Assembly: GCF_021654285.1 (NCBI RefSeq)
Contig: NZ_JAKFZS010000027.1
Coordinates: 1 to 64,000, forward strand
Source: Pseudoalteromonas luteoviolacea
Lineage (GTDB): Bacteria > Pseudomonadota > Gammaproteobacteria > Enterobacterales > Alteromonadaceae
DNA: 64,000 nt
Direction of reading: 5' to 3'
Part shown: in pieces, positions 33,769-43,240 of the stretch
Layout: every line of letters begins with the position of its first letter
Numbering within the stretch: the first letter of the stretch is position 1
Made by a program: the position numbers and the translations under genes
The notes under the pieces: model-generated
Database searches by the model: none
Told to the model about the DNA's origin: nothing
The model's input: the letters and a program-made list of their open reading frames with translations, nothing else

Positions 33769-35508
33769 ATTTACACGCTTAGGCCCTACCAAAAAGAAGC
33801 AGTAGAAAATACCATTATTCACTTTAGGAAAAGTAGCAAACCTGCAGTGATTGTCTTGCCTACAGGAGCCGGTAAAAGTCTTGTTATTGCAGAGCTTGCC
33901 AGAGTCGCAAAACGCAAGATTTTAGTGCTAACCCATGTTAAAGAGCTAGTTGAGCAAAATGCGCAAAAATATGAAAGCTATGGCTTAAAGGCGAGCATAT
34001 TTTCTGCTGGTCTTAATAAAAAAGAGCTTGAACAGCAGGTTACTTTTGCATCAGTCCAGTCTTTGGCTCGAAATTTAGAACAACTAAATACATTTTATTC
34101 GCTAGTAATAATTGATGAATGTCATCGCGTGAGCGGCGAAGAAGATAGTCAATACATGCAAGTAATTAAACGTTTAAAAGCGTTTAATGAAAATCTTAAA
34201 TTATTGGGCTTAACAGCGACCCCTTATCGACTTGGTTTAGGTTGGATTTATCACGAACACTATCATGGCTTCGTACGTGGAGATAAAGAGAGCCCATTTA
34301 ATAAGTGTATATATGAATTACCATTACGTTATATGATCAATAATGAATATCTGACTCCACCCAAAAAAGTTGACCCAGCCGTAGAAAACTATGACTTCTC
34401 AGCTTTGAAACCAGATAGCTTTGGGCGGTTTAGTGAAAGTGATATGAATAGTTTACTGAACTCTCATACTCGTGCGACAAAAAGTATTATTGACCATGTA
34501 TTAAGTGAATCCTGCTCCCGTAAAGGCGTTATGATATTTGCTGCTACGGTATTACATGCAAAGGAAATTGTCAGCTATTTGCCCAGTGACGAAACTGAGC
34601 TTGTTATAGGTGATACAGATAATAAACAGCGTGATGACATCATTACTAAATTTAAAAATAAAGAAATCAAGTTTTTGGTAAATGTGTCAGTACTGACTAC
34701 TGGATTTGATGCTCCCCATGTCGATTTTATCGCCATATTAAGGCCTACAGAGTCAGTGAGTTTATATCAGCAAATTGTTGGCAGAGGCTTGCGTTTGGAT
34801 ACGGGGAAAAAAGACTGCTTAGTGATCGATTATGCAGGTAATGACTTTGATCTTTTTTATCCTGAAGTTGGCACGGTGAAACCTAACCCTGATAGTGAAC
34901 CTGTTCAAGTATTGTGTCCTGGTTGCGGTTTTGCAAATACGTTCTGGGGTAAACTGGATGAGCAAGGCAAGGTGGTCGAACATTTCGGTAGAAGATGCCA
35001 AGGGATCTTGGAAAATGAAGCCGAAGGTGAGTCTCTGCAGTGTGACTATCGATTCAGATTCAAAGAATGTGATCACTGTGGTGCCGAGAATGACATTGCA
35101 GCTAGGCAATGCCATAGCTGTGGCGAAATTCTGGCTGATCCGGATGATAAATTACGTGATGCGTTGAATTTAAAGAATGCCTTAGTTTTGCGTTGCAGTG
35201 GTATGACAGCTGAAGTCATTAAATCGAATGTGCTAAAAGTATCCTACTTTGATGAGGATGGTGCTGAGGCAAGCGAAGTTTATGATTTTTCGAACAAAGG
35301 CAGTAAATTTTATTTCCATAAAAATTTTGCAAAGCGGCTTAAATCCGGTGAGCAAGCTAATAACTGGAAAAGTGCACATGACGTGGATATTACTTTACTG
35401 ACTGCACCTGATTTTGTAATTGCTAAACAGCATAAGAAATACGGCTGGCAAATAGTTGAAAAAATCTTTGATTACAAAGGCGGGTTTAGGGTTGCAGATA
35501 AAAGCTAA
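33769..35508 (+). CDS. radD: RadD/YejH superfamily 2 DNA helicase, apparent AUU start
   Basis: Homologous throughout to E. coli RadD (586 residues), a SF2 repair ATPase: Walker A PTGAGKS, DEAH-type box IIDECHR, motif III LTATPYRLG, motif VI QIVGRGLR, and a C-terminal zinc region (CPGCGF...CDHCG...CHSCGE). The conserved N-terminus YTLRPYQKEAV is encoded from 33772 on, but the frame has no ATG, GTG or TTG between the in-frame TAG at 33757 and 33847. ATT at 33769 sits 6 bases after AGAGG and gives 579 residues. The first conventional start (GTG 33847) would remove the RPYQ motif. Confidence 0.9.
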   Translation: MYTLRPYQKEAVENTIIHFRKSSKPAVIVLPTGAGKSLVIAELARVAKRKILVLTHVKELVEQNAQKYESYGLKASIFSAGLNKKELEQQVTFASVQSLARNLEQLNTFYSLVIIDECHRVSGEEDSQYMQVIKRLKAFNENLKLLGLTATPYRLGLGWIYHEHYHGFVRGDKESPFNKCIYELPLRYMINNEYLTPPKKVDPAVENYDFSALKPDSFGRFSESDMNSLLNSHTRATKSIIDHVLSESCSRKGVMIFAATVLHAKEIVSYLPSDETELVIGDTDNKQRDDIITKFKNKEIKFLVNVSVLTTGFDAPHVDFIAILRPTESVSLYQQIVGRGLRLDTGKKDCLVIDYAGNDFDLFYPEVGTVKPNPDSEPVQVLCPGCGFANTFWGKLDEQGKVVEHFGRRCQGILENEAEGESLQCDYRFRFKECDHCGAENDIAARQCHSCGEILADPDDKLRDALNLKNALVLRCSGMTAEVIKSNVLKVSYFDEDGAEASEVYDFSNKGSKFYFHKNFAKRLKSGEQANNWKSAHDVDITLLTAPDFVIAKQHKKYGWQIVEKIFDYKGGFRVADKS

Positions 35509-35557
35509 GAGGCATAGATAAGTCGCAGCATAGTGTTACTGCGACTTACTGTAGCGT

Positions 35558-35902
35558 TTATTCTTCGCCGGCCATTAAGCCCCAGCCATCGCCATATCCT
35601 TCGTGACTGTTTGCGATAGACTCTAGATATTGTTCCGTTTGGCTTAATAACTCGTGTGCTGGCACCATAGTGACTGTGGTTAATACTTCCCAAACACCAG
35701 TATCAGGACATTTCCCCAATTGTGTTTTTGGTGCGAGTTCATCTTTGCCAATCGTCTCAATAAAGCGTTCCGCATTCTGCTTTTGCTCAAATAAGATGTA
35801 AAAATCAATATTTTGCATTTGCGACAGATCGACGCCTGCTGCGGCTATTTCAGATAACAGCTCACCATTGTCATCGTTAGGAAATTGCATATCATCACTC
35901 AA
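35558..35902 (-). CDS. rraB: Regulator of ribonuclease E activity B (RraB family)
   Basis: A 114-residue acidic protein of the RraB/DUF1260 family. The pattern of FPNDDNGELL, then LFEQKQNAERF and the C-terminal GYGDGWG motif matches RraB, which binds and inhibits RNase E. It is convergent with radD. In a window that also encodes a CsrB-type RNA (normally cleaved by RNase E) this is a relevant partner, but the link is inference. Confidence 0.85.
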   Translation of the reverse strand: MSDDMQFPNDDNGELLSEIAAAGVDLSQMQNIDFYILFEQKQNAERFIETIGKDELAPKTQLGKCPDTGVWEVLTTVTMVPAHELLSQTEQYLESIANSHEGYGDGWGLMAGEE

Positions 35903-36060
35903 TTAGTAAAATTACTTGTATTGTCCGTTATCCTAGGTGAAATAAAAAGCGTCAATGACAAATTTTTGTCGAGAATCTAGGGTGGCTTGTGGTAGTTTGA
36001 ATCAACATGTGGTGCTGAGTGTGACCACAAAATATTGATTGATGAGTTAAAAGGGTTTGT

Positions 36061-37782
36061 GTGCCACGTCTTATTGTTTTTTTTATCGCCTTATTTGCCT
36101 ATATCCCACTTCCTGTTGCGGCTGCACAAATGCTTATCAAGACCATTGAGGTGCATTCTGAGCGTGACTTAGCAGATGAGAATGTTGCACTTTATTTAGA
36201 TAAATATCACGACACCGAGTTTTCACACCGACAAGAAAAGGCCATTCGAGCAGATATCCAATTGGCACTTCAAGCGGTCGGCTATTATGAATTTAACAGT
36301 GCTATTTCTTTTTCTGAGCAAGCCCAAACGTTAAGTGTTGATATTATGCTCTCTACAGTGTTTCACTGGCAAGATATAAATGTTCAGATACTCGGTGCAG
36401 GCAGTCAAGATCTGGTCTTGTCGAAATTACTAAACGCTTTGCCTATTAAACGGGGTGAAGATATTCGTCATGACGCTTATAGTGCGACAAAAAGTAAAAT
36501 TGAGAGCGCCTTATTGGAGCGGGGGTACTTTGATTTTACGTGGCAGCAGAGTGCCTTGGAGATCAACCGTGCACAAAAATATGGGGCGGTAAAGTTAATC
36601 ATTGATTCAGGACCGAGATATCAATTTGGTGAATTACAGCTCTCAGGGTTTTCAAAGGCGGCATATTTTATTTCTGAACTAGCACCGTTTGAGCAAGGTG
36701 ATCACTATGATGCAAAACAATTGAGTGAGTTGAGTATTTCGTTAAATGAGACTCCTTACTTTTCGAATGTGACTGTTTACCCCTTATTAAAAGAGCGTAA
36801 CGCAGGGCAAGTTCCAATTAGAGTCGATGTGACAGACAAGCCAGCGAATAGTTTTGAAGTAGGTGGTGGGTACAGTACGGAGCTTGGGGCGAAGTTTCGC
36901 TTTAAGTGGAAAAGGCCTTGGGTTAATCAAATGGGCCATTCGTTTGAAACGGATCTGAATGTATCAGAGCGAAAGCAAGATGTCACCAGCGCTTATACAA
37001 TCCCTGCCGGGGACCCAAATGATGATTTGTGGCGCGTGCTCGGTGGTTATCAATTACAAGATGACTTAACAGAAGGCGTCAAGATGACTGCGTGGAATGT
37101 GCAGCTACAACGTCAGTGGGTGTTAGATAGTGGCTGGGTGAGAACTGCATTTTTGAAACGAGAGCATGAGAAAAGTGAGCAAACAGGCCTTATCTTGGAT
37201 ACTGAAATGCTCCTTCCTGGGGTGAGTTATGCGAGAAAAATGAGTAAGGGTGGCATGACTCCTTACTGGGGCAATGAGCAGTTAATCACCATTGAGGCTG
37301 CGCACGAAGATGTGATCTCATCTACGTCATTGACTAAAATCCACTGGAAGCAGGCTTGGCTGAGAACATACAAAGCGCGTCATCTGTTACTTCTTAAAGC
37401 CGAATTAGGTGCTGTGGTTGCAAAAGACTTTGATAAAACACCACTGAATCTGCGCTTTTTCGCGGGGGGCGATCAGAGTATACGTGGCTTTGCGTTTCAA
37501 TCTATCTCGCCCAAGGGGGAACAAGGTGAGCTTTTAGGAGCCAAGTATCTGGTGACTGCAAGCACAGAATATAATTATGAATTTTTGCCCAACTGGCGAG
37601 CTGCCATTTTTATTGACGGCGGAACGGCAACCAATGATTTTGAGGAGAAGTGGTCAGTGGGAGCTGGTTTTGGTTTTCGTTATATCACACCATTTGGTCC
37701 GATCCGTGTTGACCATGCATGGGGGCTGAGTAAGCCAAGTCGTAGTACTCGACTCAGTGTTGTTATAGGGCCAGAAATATAA
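36061..37782 (+). CDS. tamA: Translocation and assembly module outer-membrane protein TamA
   Basis: A 573-residue Omp85-family protein: signal peptide (cleavage about VAA/AQ, residue 22), three POTRA domains (about 25-270), and a 16-strand barrel with the Omp85 signature in RFFAGGDQSIRGF and a C-terminal strand TPFGPIRVDHAWGL. With TamB it forms the envelope complex for autotransporter assembly and phospholipid transport. The start is GTG. Its stop overlaps the tamB start as TAATG. Confidence 0.96.
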   Translation: MPRLIVFFIALFAYIPLPVAAAQMLIKTIEVHSERDLADENVALYLDKYHDTEFSHRQEKAIRADIQLALQAVGYYEFNSAISFSEQAQTLSVDIMLSTVFHWQDINVQILGAGSQDLVLSKLLNALPIKRGEDIRHDAYSATKSKIESALLERGYFDFTWQQSALEINRAQKYGAVKLIIDSGPRYQFGELQLSGFSKAAYFISELAPFEQGDHYDAKQLSELSISLNETPYFSNVTVYPLLKERNAGQVPIRVDVTDKPANSFEVGGGYSTELGAKFRFKWKRPWVNQMGHSFETDLNVSERKQDVTSAYTIPAGDPNDDLWRVLGGYQLQDDLTEGVKMTAWNVQLQRQWVLDSGWVRTAFLKREHEKSEQTGLILDTEMLLPGVSYARKMSKGGMTPYWGNEQLITIEAAHEDVISSTSLTKIHWKQAWLRTYKARHLLLLKAELGAVVAKDFDKTPLNLRFFAGGDQSIRGFAFQSISPKGEQGELLGAKYLVTASTEYNYEFLPNWRAAIFIDGGTATNDFEEKWSVGAGFGFRYITPFGPIRVDHAWGLSKPSRSTRLSVVIGPEI

Positions 37783-40700
37783 TGCTGTACGCTAAAATCT
37801 TTGCTCTATTGAAACATCGATGGGTCGTCGTTTTACTCAGTTTGTTTGTCATGATTCTTTTGTTAGCAAAAACCCATGTCGGTAACCGAATGGTGGTGTC
37901 ATTTGCAAGCAGTTGGGTGTCTGAATTAAATGTGTCGCTCAAATCAGGCCGCTTGCTCTCTGGTGGCCTTGTTGATTTCACGTATAAAACCTCAGATGTC
38001 TCAGTGTCAGCAAGAGATTTTCGTTTATCGCTTGATTGGTTTGATTGTGCCACTTTGTGTCTCAAAATAGCGGGTTCTGATATTAAGGTGATAGCGGCTG
38101 ACTCAACCTCTACAAGTAAAGAGCAAAACTCAAAAGACCCAAAATCCGAGCCCAAATCCATTAATGAGTACATCGCCTTGCCTGTATCAATGGGTATACA
38201 GTCGTTTAATTTGGAGCAAGTAGAGCTAGAGCTAGCAGGCACGTCTATGAGGTTCAATGGCCTTGAACTAGAGGCGTATGCTCAGGACGAGAGGCTAAAC
38301 GTCCCTTGTTTGATTGTCGAACAAGTTAGCATAATTAATACAGAGAGGGCGAAAGCTGAACCATTTAGCGTGCCTGCACACATAGCGCCGATCGCCATAC
38401 CCTCGATATTTGTGCCATTGCACATCGAGGTTGACAAGGCTCAGCTGTCAAGGCTTACCATCCAATCACCGGAACAAGTACCTGTTGAAGTACAGGATAT
38501 CAACTTCACACTGACACTTTCCCATCAGCAGGCTCGCATTGAACAATTTCGCTTTACGCATAAGCAAATGTTTTCCTATGCGGATTTAAGCTTTGATTTA
38601 ATATCGCATGTTATCGATGGTGCTATTGGGGTCAGTACAAAGGAGGGCGCTGCTGTTCTTGCGCTCAAAGGCAGCGTGAATGATTTGGTGCTACATGGCG
38701 AAATGTCTGGGTTGTTCAATGCTCAATTAAATATACAGGCGTCCCCGACAACAACGAATTGGCCTTTTCAATTAAATGCAGAGGTATCAGATGTAGCACT
38801 GTCAGAAATTGGTGAGCTCTCCAAGCTAAAAGTATTCAGTCTTGGGGACTTGAACAATTACCGTGCTGAAATAGCAGGTTCGCTTAATGGATATAGGTTA
38901 GCGCAATTATCTGACGATGTACGGTTTGATATAGCAATCTTAGGTAGTTTGTCACAGCTAACAATCGATAAAAGTCGTATCTCTGTTGCAGATGCGTTCT
39001 CTGAATTATCAAGTCAAATATCATGGCAAAACGGTATAGTGGCCAGCGCACAAGGTAAGTTATTTGAGCTGCCACTGCCAGGGCTCGGTATTGAGGAAGT
39101 TGCCAAGTTAAGTGGTCATTACGAGTTGCAATTCACGTCTGTTGAAGATAGCTGGCAGGTTTATGTGGACTCACTTGATTTACAGGGAATGGTTGCAGAT
39201 CTGCCGCTTGCGATTTCATTTAGCGGGCAGCTTAATGAGCAATACTTAGGGCAATTGGAGCGGGCTAAAGTGCAATATGGGGAAAGTATACTCAGGGCTT
39301 CTGGGAGCATAGGGGAGCAATTAGATTTAGCTGTTTTCGCAGATATTAAACATAACGCAAACCGATTATTACCACTCGATGCCATTTTGAAAAGTGATAT
39401 TACACTAACAGGGAAACTCGAGGCGCCGATTGTGGCGATCAATACAGCAATCACAGAAGTTGTTTCTGATGAGTTCTCGTTACAAGAGGGCACAGTCAAG
39501 GTGCAGCTAGATGCAACAAACAATTATCAGGGCAGAGCTGAGTTAGATGTCGCTGATTTTAGTTTCTCTCAGTTCAAGCATGCTCAAGTGCAATTTTTAG
39601 TTGCCGGAAATCGCGCAGCGCATGAAGGGACCATTACCGTTAATAGCCCACGACTTTCTCTGTCGGCCAATCTATCAGGGGGAGTTGATGACCAGACTTG
39701 GCGAGGAACAATTGGCCAGAGTACATTTGAGGTGGATAACTTGTATGGCAAGTTATCCGCGCCCATTATTTTGGTTGCGAGTCCGTCACAGATTAATGTT
39801 ACACATCACTGCTGGCAGTTAAACAAAGGAAAAGTATGTGCTAAAGCGGATGTATCACAAACCCAGAGTATTGCTAATTTTGAGATTGAGAATATCCCGC
39901 TAGCCTCATTGGGGCCAAAGGTGAGTGACCAGATAATACTTGGAGGGGAACTCAATGGCTATGGCAAAGTTGCAGTGCGACAAGGTGTGGTTGATAAAGT
40001 TGATAGCAAACTATGGATAAATGAAGGGCAGGTGACGTTAAATCCTGAAGTTCAATCAACCCAAGATGAGCGACTGCATAGTCACACCCTAGCAATTGAG
40101 GAATTAGAGGTTGTTGTTCAAGCAAGCAAGCAAGCGCTACAAGCGCAGTGGCATATTGAATTTAATAAGCTAGGGCTATTTAAAGGCGTGCTGTCTTTTG
40201 CGGACATATATAACAGCAAACAGGTCGCTGGGCAGGTTCAAATTGATGGTATACAGCTTGATGAGCTAACGGCGTATGCTCGCGCTTATGCATGGCCAGA
40301 TATGACATTAAATGGAGACGTTAATGGTACAGTGAACTTCTCTGGTGATTTAGAGCAACCCAACATGTTAGGGCAAATACAGATTCAAAATGTGCGCATT
40401 GAGTCGAGCTATTTACCGATACAGTTGACTAAATTAGACCTTGTAGCTGATTTTGATGAGTATCATGTGAACTTAGCAGGCAATGTACAAACACCACAAT
40501 CAGGTAATGCGAGGTTGAATGGGCAGATAGATTGGCAGGGTGATTTTCTGGTTGAGGGGGGAATAACTGGTGAGCAGTTATTTTTACGCCCTATGTCAGG
40601 CGTACAGCTTGCGATTTCTCCCGATTTGACAGTGAGATACGATGAGAAGTTGCTAGACTTACAAGGCGTGGTCGAAGTTCCGTTTGCCCGAGTACAGCTG

Positions 40701-41507
40701 GACACATTACCCGAAGACGCAATTTTAGTGAGTGATGATCAAGTATTTATTGACGACATTGCAGTGCAAGATCAAACGCCATACATAGATTATCAAGCAG
40801 ATATAGATATAAAGCTACTTGATGATGTGCGAGTTATTGCGCTTGGTTTAGATGCCTACCTGACTGGTGCGTTAGATATTGAGCGCCAGGTAGGCAATGC
40901 GCTCTTGATGGGCGGAGAAGTATCCTTATTAGAGGGCAAATACACTGCATTTGGACAAGACCTAGTGATTGAAACTGGTCAGCTTGGTTTTAATGGTCCA
41001 CCTGACATGCCGTATTTAAATATCCGAGCCATTCGCAATCCTGACACAACCGCGGATAATGTCATTGCTGGTGTTGCTGCGACAGGCAGCATAGCATCTC
41101 CTCAGTTAACTATTTTTGCAGAGCCTGCAATGGATCAGGCCAGAGCGCTAGAGTACGTGTTAAATGGCGCGCCATTTAGTCAGGGAGATAGCGGCAACAA
41201 TACGTTTCTAGCGCAGCTATTACTTGCAAAAGGGATTGATAAAAGTAAAGGACTGTTTACAAAAGCTGGAAAAAAGTTAGGATTAAGAGATATAAATTTA
41301 GCTGCAAAAGGAAGTGGTGACGATACACAGGTGGAGCTTTCGGGTTACATTACACCGAGTGTGCAAGTGAGTTATCGAGTAGGCGTATTTGCCTCTTTAA
41401 GTGAAATTGCAGTACGTTATCGAGTATTTTCAAAGCTTTACCTAGAGGCAACGAGTGGCCTTTACGATAGCATTGACCTGTTGTACAAGTTTAATTGGGG
41501 TGATTAA
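37782..41507 (+). CDS. tamB: Translocation and assembly module inner-membrane protein TamB
   Basis: A 1241-residue AsmA-like protein: one N-terminal membrane anchor (about 13-30), a very long repeating beta-strand body that forms the hydrophobic groove thought to carry lipids across the periplasm, and the conserved C-terminal DUF490 domain (about 900-1241, with GNALLMGGEVSLLEGKYTAFGQDL and ALEYVLNGAPF). It follows tamA with TAATG overlap and is followed by another gene with the same overlap. Confidence 0.96.
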   Translation: MLYAKIFALLKHRWVVVLLSLFVMILLLAKTHVGNRMVVSFASSWVSELNVSLKSGRLLSGGLVDFTYKTSDVSVSARDFRLSLDWFDCATLCLKIAGSDIKVIAADSTSTSKEQNSKDPKSEPKSINEYIALPVSMGIQSFNLEQVELELAGTSMRFNGLELEAYAQDERLNVPCLIVEQVSIINTERAKAEPFSVPAHIAPIAIPSIFVPLHIEVDKAQLSRLTIQSPEQVPVEVQDINFTLTLSHQQARIEQFRFTHKQMFSYADLSFDLISHVIDGAIGVSTKEGAAVLALKGSVNDLVLHGEMSGLFNAQLNIQASPTTTNWPFQLNAEVSDVALSEIGELSKLKVFSLGDLNNYRAEIAGSLNGYRLAQLSDDVRFDIAILGSLSQLTIDKSRISVADAFSELSSQISWQNGIVASAQGKLFELPLPGLGIEEVAKLSGHYELQFTSVEDSWQVYVDSLDLQGMVADLPLAISFSGQLNEQYLGQLERAKVQYGESILRASGSIGEQLDLAVFADIKHNANRLLPLDAILKSDITLTGKLEAPIVAINTAITEVVSDEFSLQEGTVKVQLDATNNYQGRAELDVADFSFSQFKHAQVQFLVAGNRAAHEGTITVNSPRLSLSANLSGGVDDQTWRGTIGQSTFEVDNLYGKLSAPIILVASPSQINVTHHCWQLNKGKVCAKADVSQTQSIANFEIENIPLASLGPKVSDQIILGGELNGYGKVAVRQGVVDKVDSKLWINEGQVTLNPEVQSTQDERLHSHTLAIEELEVVVQASKQALQAQWHIEFNKLGLFKGVLSFADIYNSKQVAGQVQIDGIQLDELTAYARAYAWPDMTLNGDVNGTVNFSGDLEQPNMLGQIQIQNVRIESSYLPIQLTKLDLVADFDEYHVNLAGNVQTPQSGNARLNGQIDWQGDFLVEGGITGEQLFLRPMSGVQLAISPDLTVRYDEKLLDLQGVVEVPFARVQLDTLPEDAILVSDDQVFIDDIAVQDQTPYIDYQADIDIKLLDDVRVIALGLDAYLTGALDIERQVGNALLMGGEVSLLEGKYTAFGQDLVIETGQLGFNGPPDMPYLNIRAIRNPDTTADNVIAGVAATGSIASPQLTIFAEPAMDQARALEYVLNGAPFSQGDSGNNTFLAQLLLAKGIDKSKGLFTKAGKKLGLRDINLAAKGSGDDTQVELSGYITPSVQVSYRVGVFASLSEIAVRYRVFSKLYLEATSGLYDSIDLLYKFNWGD

Positions 41508-42325
41508 TGCGCTATTTGAGCTATTTGCTCGTTGCATTGTTTTGTTGCGCAACTTATGCAACAGACACGAAGTATGTAAGGGTTACAGCAGGTGCGCACC
41601 CTTACGTTATAGAATTAATTGAACTTGCTTTATCTTATCAAAAAGAGCCTTATAAACTTGAATATGTAAAAAATATTCCGACTCAAAGCCGAGCCATTAG
41701 GCTACTGGGGAAGGAAAATGGCATTGATATTTTCTGGTCTGTAACCAGTTTCGAGCGAGAAAATATGGCTCGTGCAGTTCGCTTTCCAATTGTGAGGGGG
41801 CTACTTGGTTATCGTATTTTACTTATCAATGCGTCGCATCAAGCACGTTTTTCAAAATTGAATCACATTTCTCAATTGCAGTCATTTCACTATGGACTTA
41901 GGCATGATTGGCCAGATCATGATATTTTTGTTGATAACAAGCTGTCGGTAAATGCGTTTCATACCTTTTCAGGTGCACTTAACATGCTGAGATCAAATCG
42001 TTTTGATGCTATTCCCATCAGTGTTTTGGAATTACCAGATGTTTTAAAGAGCTATAAAACCTATGCTGAACAAGATCTGTTATTTTACTATCCATCCGCA
42101 GTGTATTTTTTCGTGGATAAAGAAGATAGTCAGCTTCACAGCATATTGCAAAGTGGCTTGCATCAGGCCTTGTTAGATGGCAATTTTGAAAAATTATTTA
42201 GTCATCATTTTGCGCAATTGATCACGGATCTTTCTCTTGAAAAACGCACGATCATTGAATTGAAAAATCGTCGTTTACCGCCCAGTGCGCCCCTTGATAA
42301 TTCTCAGTTATGGTATAAAAAATAA
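41507..42325 (+). CDS. Periplasmic solute-binding-like protein
   Basis: A 272-residue protein with a signal peptide (LSYLLVALFCCATYA, cleavage about 19) and the fold of extracellular solute-binding family 3 proteins (VTAGAHPYVIELIELAL at the N-terminal lobe, DIFWSVTSFERE, HYGLRHDWPDHDIFVDN, RFDAIPISVLELPDV). Such stand-alone proteins are common in Alteromonadales without an attached transporter; the ligand is unknown. It is tied to tamB by a TAATG overlap, so it belongs to the tam operon here. Confidence 0.8.
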   Translation: MRYLSYLLVALFCCATYATDTKYVRVTAGAHPYVIELIELALSYQKEPYKLEYVKNIPTQSRAIRLLGKENGIDIFWSVTSFERENMARAVRFPIVRGLLGYRILLINASHQARFSKLNHISQLQSFHYGLRHDWPDHDIFVDNKLSVNAFHTFSGALNMLRSNRFDAIPISVLELPDVLKSYKTYAEQDLLFYYPSAVYFFVDKEDSQLHSILQSGLHQALLDGNFEKLFSHHFAQLITDLSLEKRTIIELKNRRLPPSAPLDNSQLWYKK

Positions 42326-42326
42326 A

Positions 42327-43205
42327 ATGATAAAAGCGACTTCTCTCCTTTTTATTTCTGTGGCTATGCTCTCAGGGTGTATGCAGCAGGCGGATGAGCC
42401 GATTACTGTGGTCCGTGCGCCGTCCGAAATTATTAATACAGCGCCAAGTACTGCATGGCAAATGGTTAACAATGACAATGTGATCCGTATCGAACTGGAA
42501 ACCGGCTATGTATACGTAGAGCTCAATACGCAGTTAGCACCGAACCATTCAAAAAATATCAAAGCGCTAGCTCGAGAAGGGTTTTATGATGGTCTCAGTG
42601 TTTATCGCTTTGTTGAGGGGTTTGTCGCACAAGGGGGAGATCCTACTGATAGCAAAATACCGACTAATGGTCAGAAGCGCCTAAACGCTGAGTTGTCGTA
42701 TAAAACAGATCGTAAGTTGGAGATTATGGCGTTGGATGGCTCTGACGGATATGCGATCCGTACTGGCTTTTTGAACGGCTTTGCTGTAGGTCAAAATCAT
42801 GGTGGCACAAAAACATGGATGACACACTGTACGGGCACATTTGCCATGGCAAGAGGAAATGACATAAATAGTGGTGGTACAGAATTTTATATTACGCTTT
42901 CACCACAGCGTTATCTAGATAGAAATATTACCGTGTTTGGTCGTGTTTTAGAGGGAATGGGACATGTGCAGAAACTTCAGCGAACACCTGAAGAAGGCAA
43001 GCCGTATAATCCAATCATCGGGGTTGATGTCCTCAGCGATATAGCTGAGCAAGATCCCATCCATTTTGAATATTTAGATACTGACTCTTTGTCTTTTGAG
43101 GAGCTGGTGGCGGCGAGAACGAACAGGCCTGAACCGTGGTTCAAGTTTACGCCAAATTACGTTGATGTGTGTGCGATTGCAGTGCCAACGAGAAGAAAAA
43201 GTTAA
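42327..43205 (+). CDS. Cyclophilin-type peptidyl-prolyl isomerase lipoprotein
   Basis: A 292-residue lipoprotein: lipobox LSGC at residues 15-18, then a cyclophilin domain (IELETGYVYVELNTQLAPNH, YRFVEGFVAQGGDP, and TFAMARGNDINSGGTEFYI with the FAMAR active-site strand). It should isomerise prolyl bonds of envelope proteins, fitting its place after tamAB. The start at 42327, one base after the upstream stop codon, gives a proper lipoprotein signal; the longer frame from 42285 does not. Confidence 0.92.
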   Translation: MIKATSLLFISVAMLSGCMQQADEPITVVRAPSEIINTAPSTAWQMVNNDNVIRIELETGYVYVELNTQLAPNHSKNIKALAREGFYDGLSVYRFVEGFVAQGGDPTDSKIPTNGQKRLNAELSYKTDRKLEIMALDGSDGYAIRTGFLNGFAVGQNHGGTKTWMTHCTGTFAMARGNDINSGGTEFYITLSPQRYLDRNITVFGRVLEGMGHVQKLQRTPEEGKPYNPIIGVDVLSDIAEQDPIHFEYLDTDSLSFEELVAARTNRPEPWFKFTPNYVDVCAIAVPTRRKS

Positions 43206-43215
43206 CGATGTAGAC

Positions 43216-43240
43216 AGTGCCGCAAAGCGGCACTTTTATT
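43216..43240. terminator. Terminator between cyclophilin gene and queF
   Basis: AGTGCCGC and GCGGCACT form a perfect 8-bp stem with an AAA loop, followed by TTTATT on the plus strand. It lies between the two convergent stop codons. Confidence 0.8.

Noticed and set aside
33762..33782. GTG at 33762 as the radD start, implying a frameshift
   Set aside because: It opens a six-codon frame in another phase; the ATT at 33769 explains the conserved N-terminus without any frameshift.
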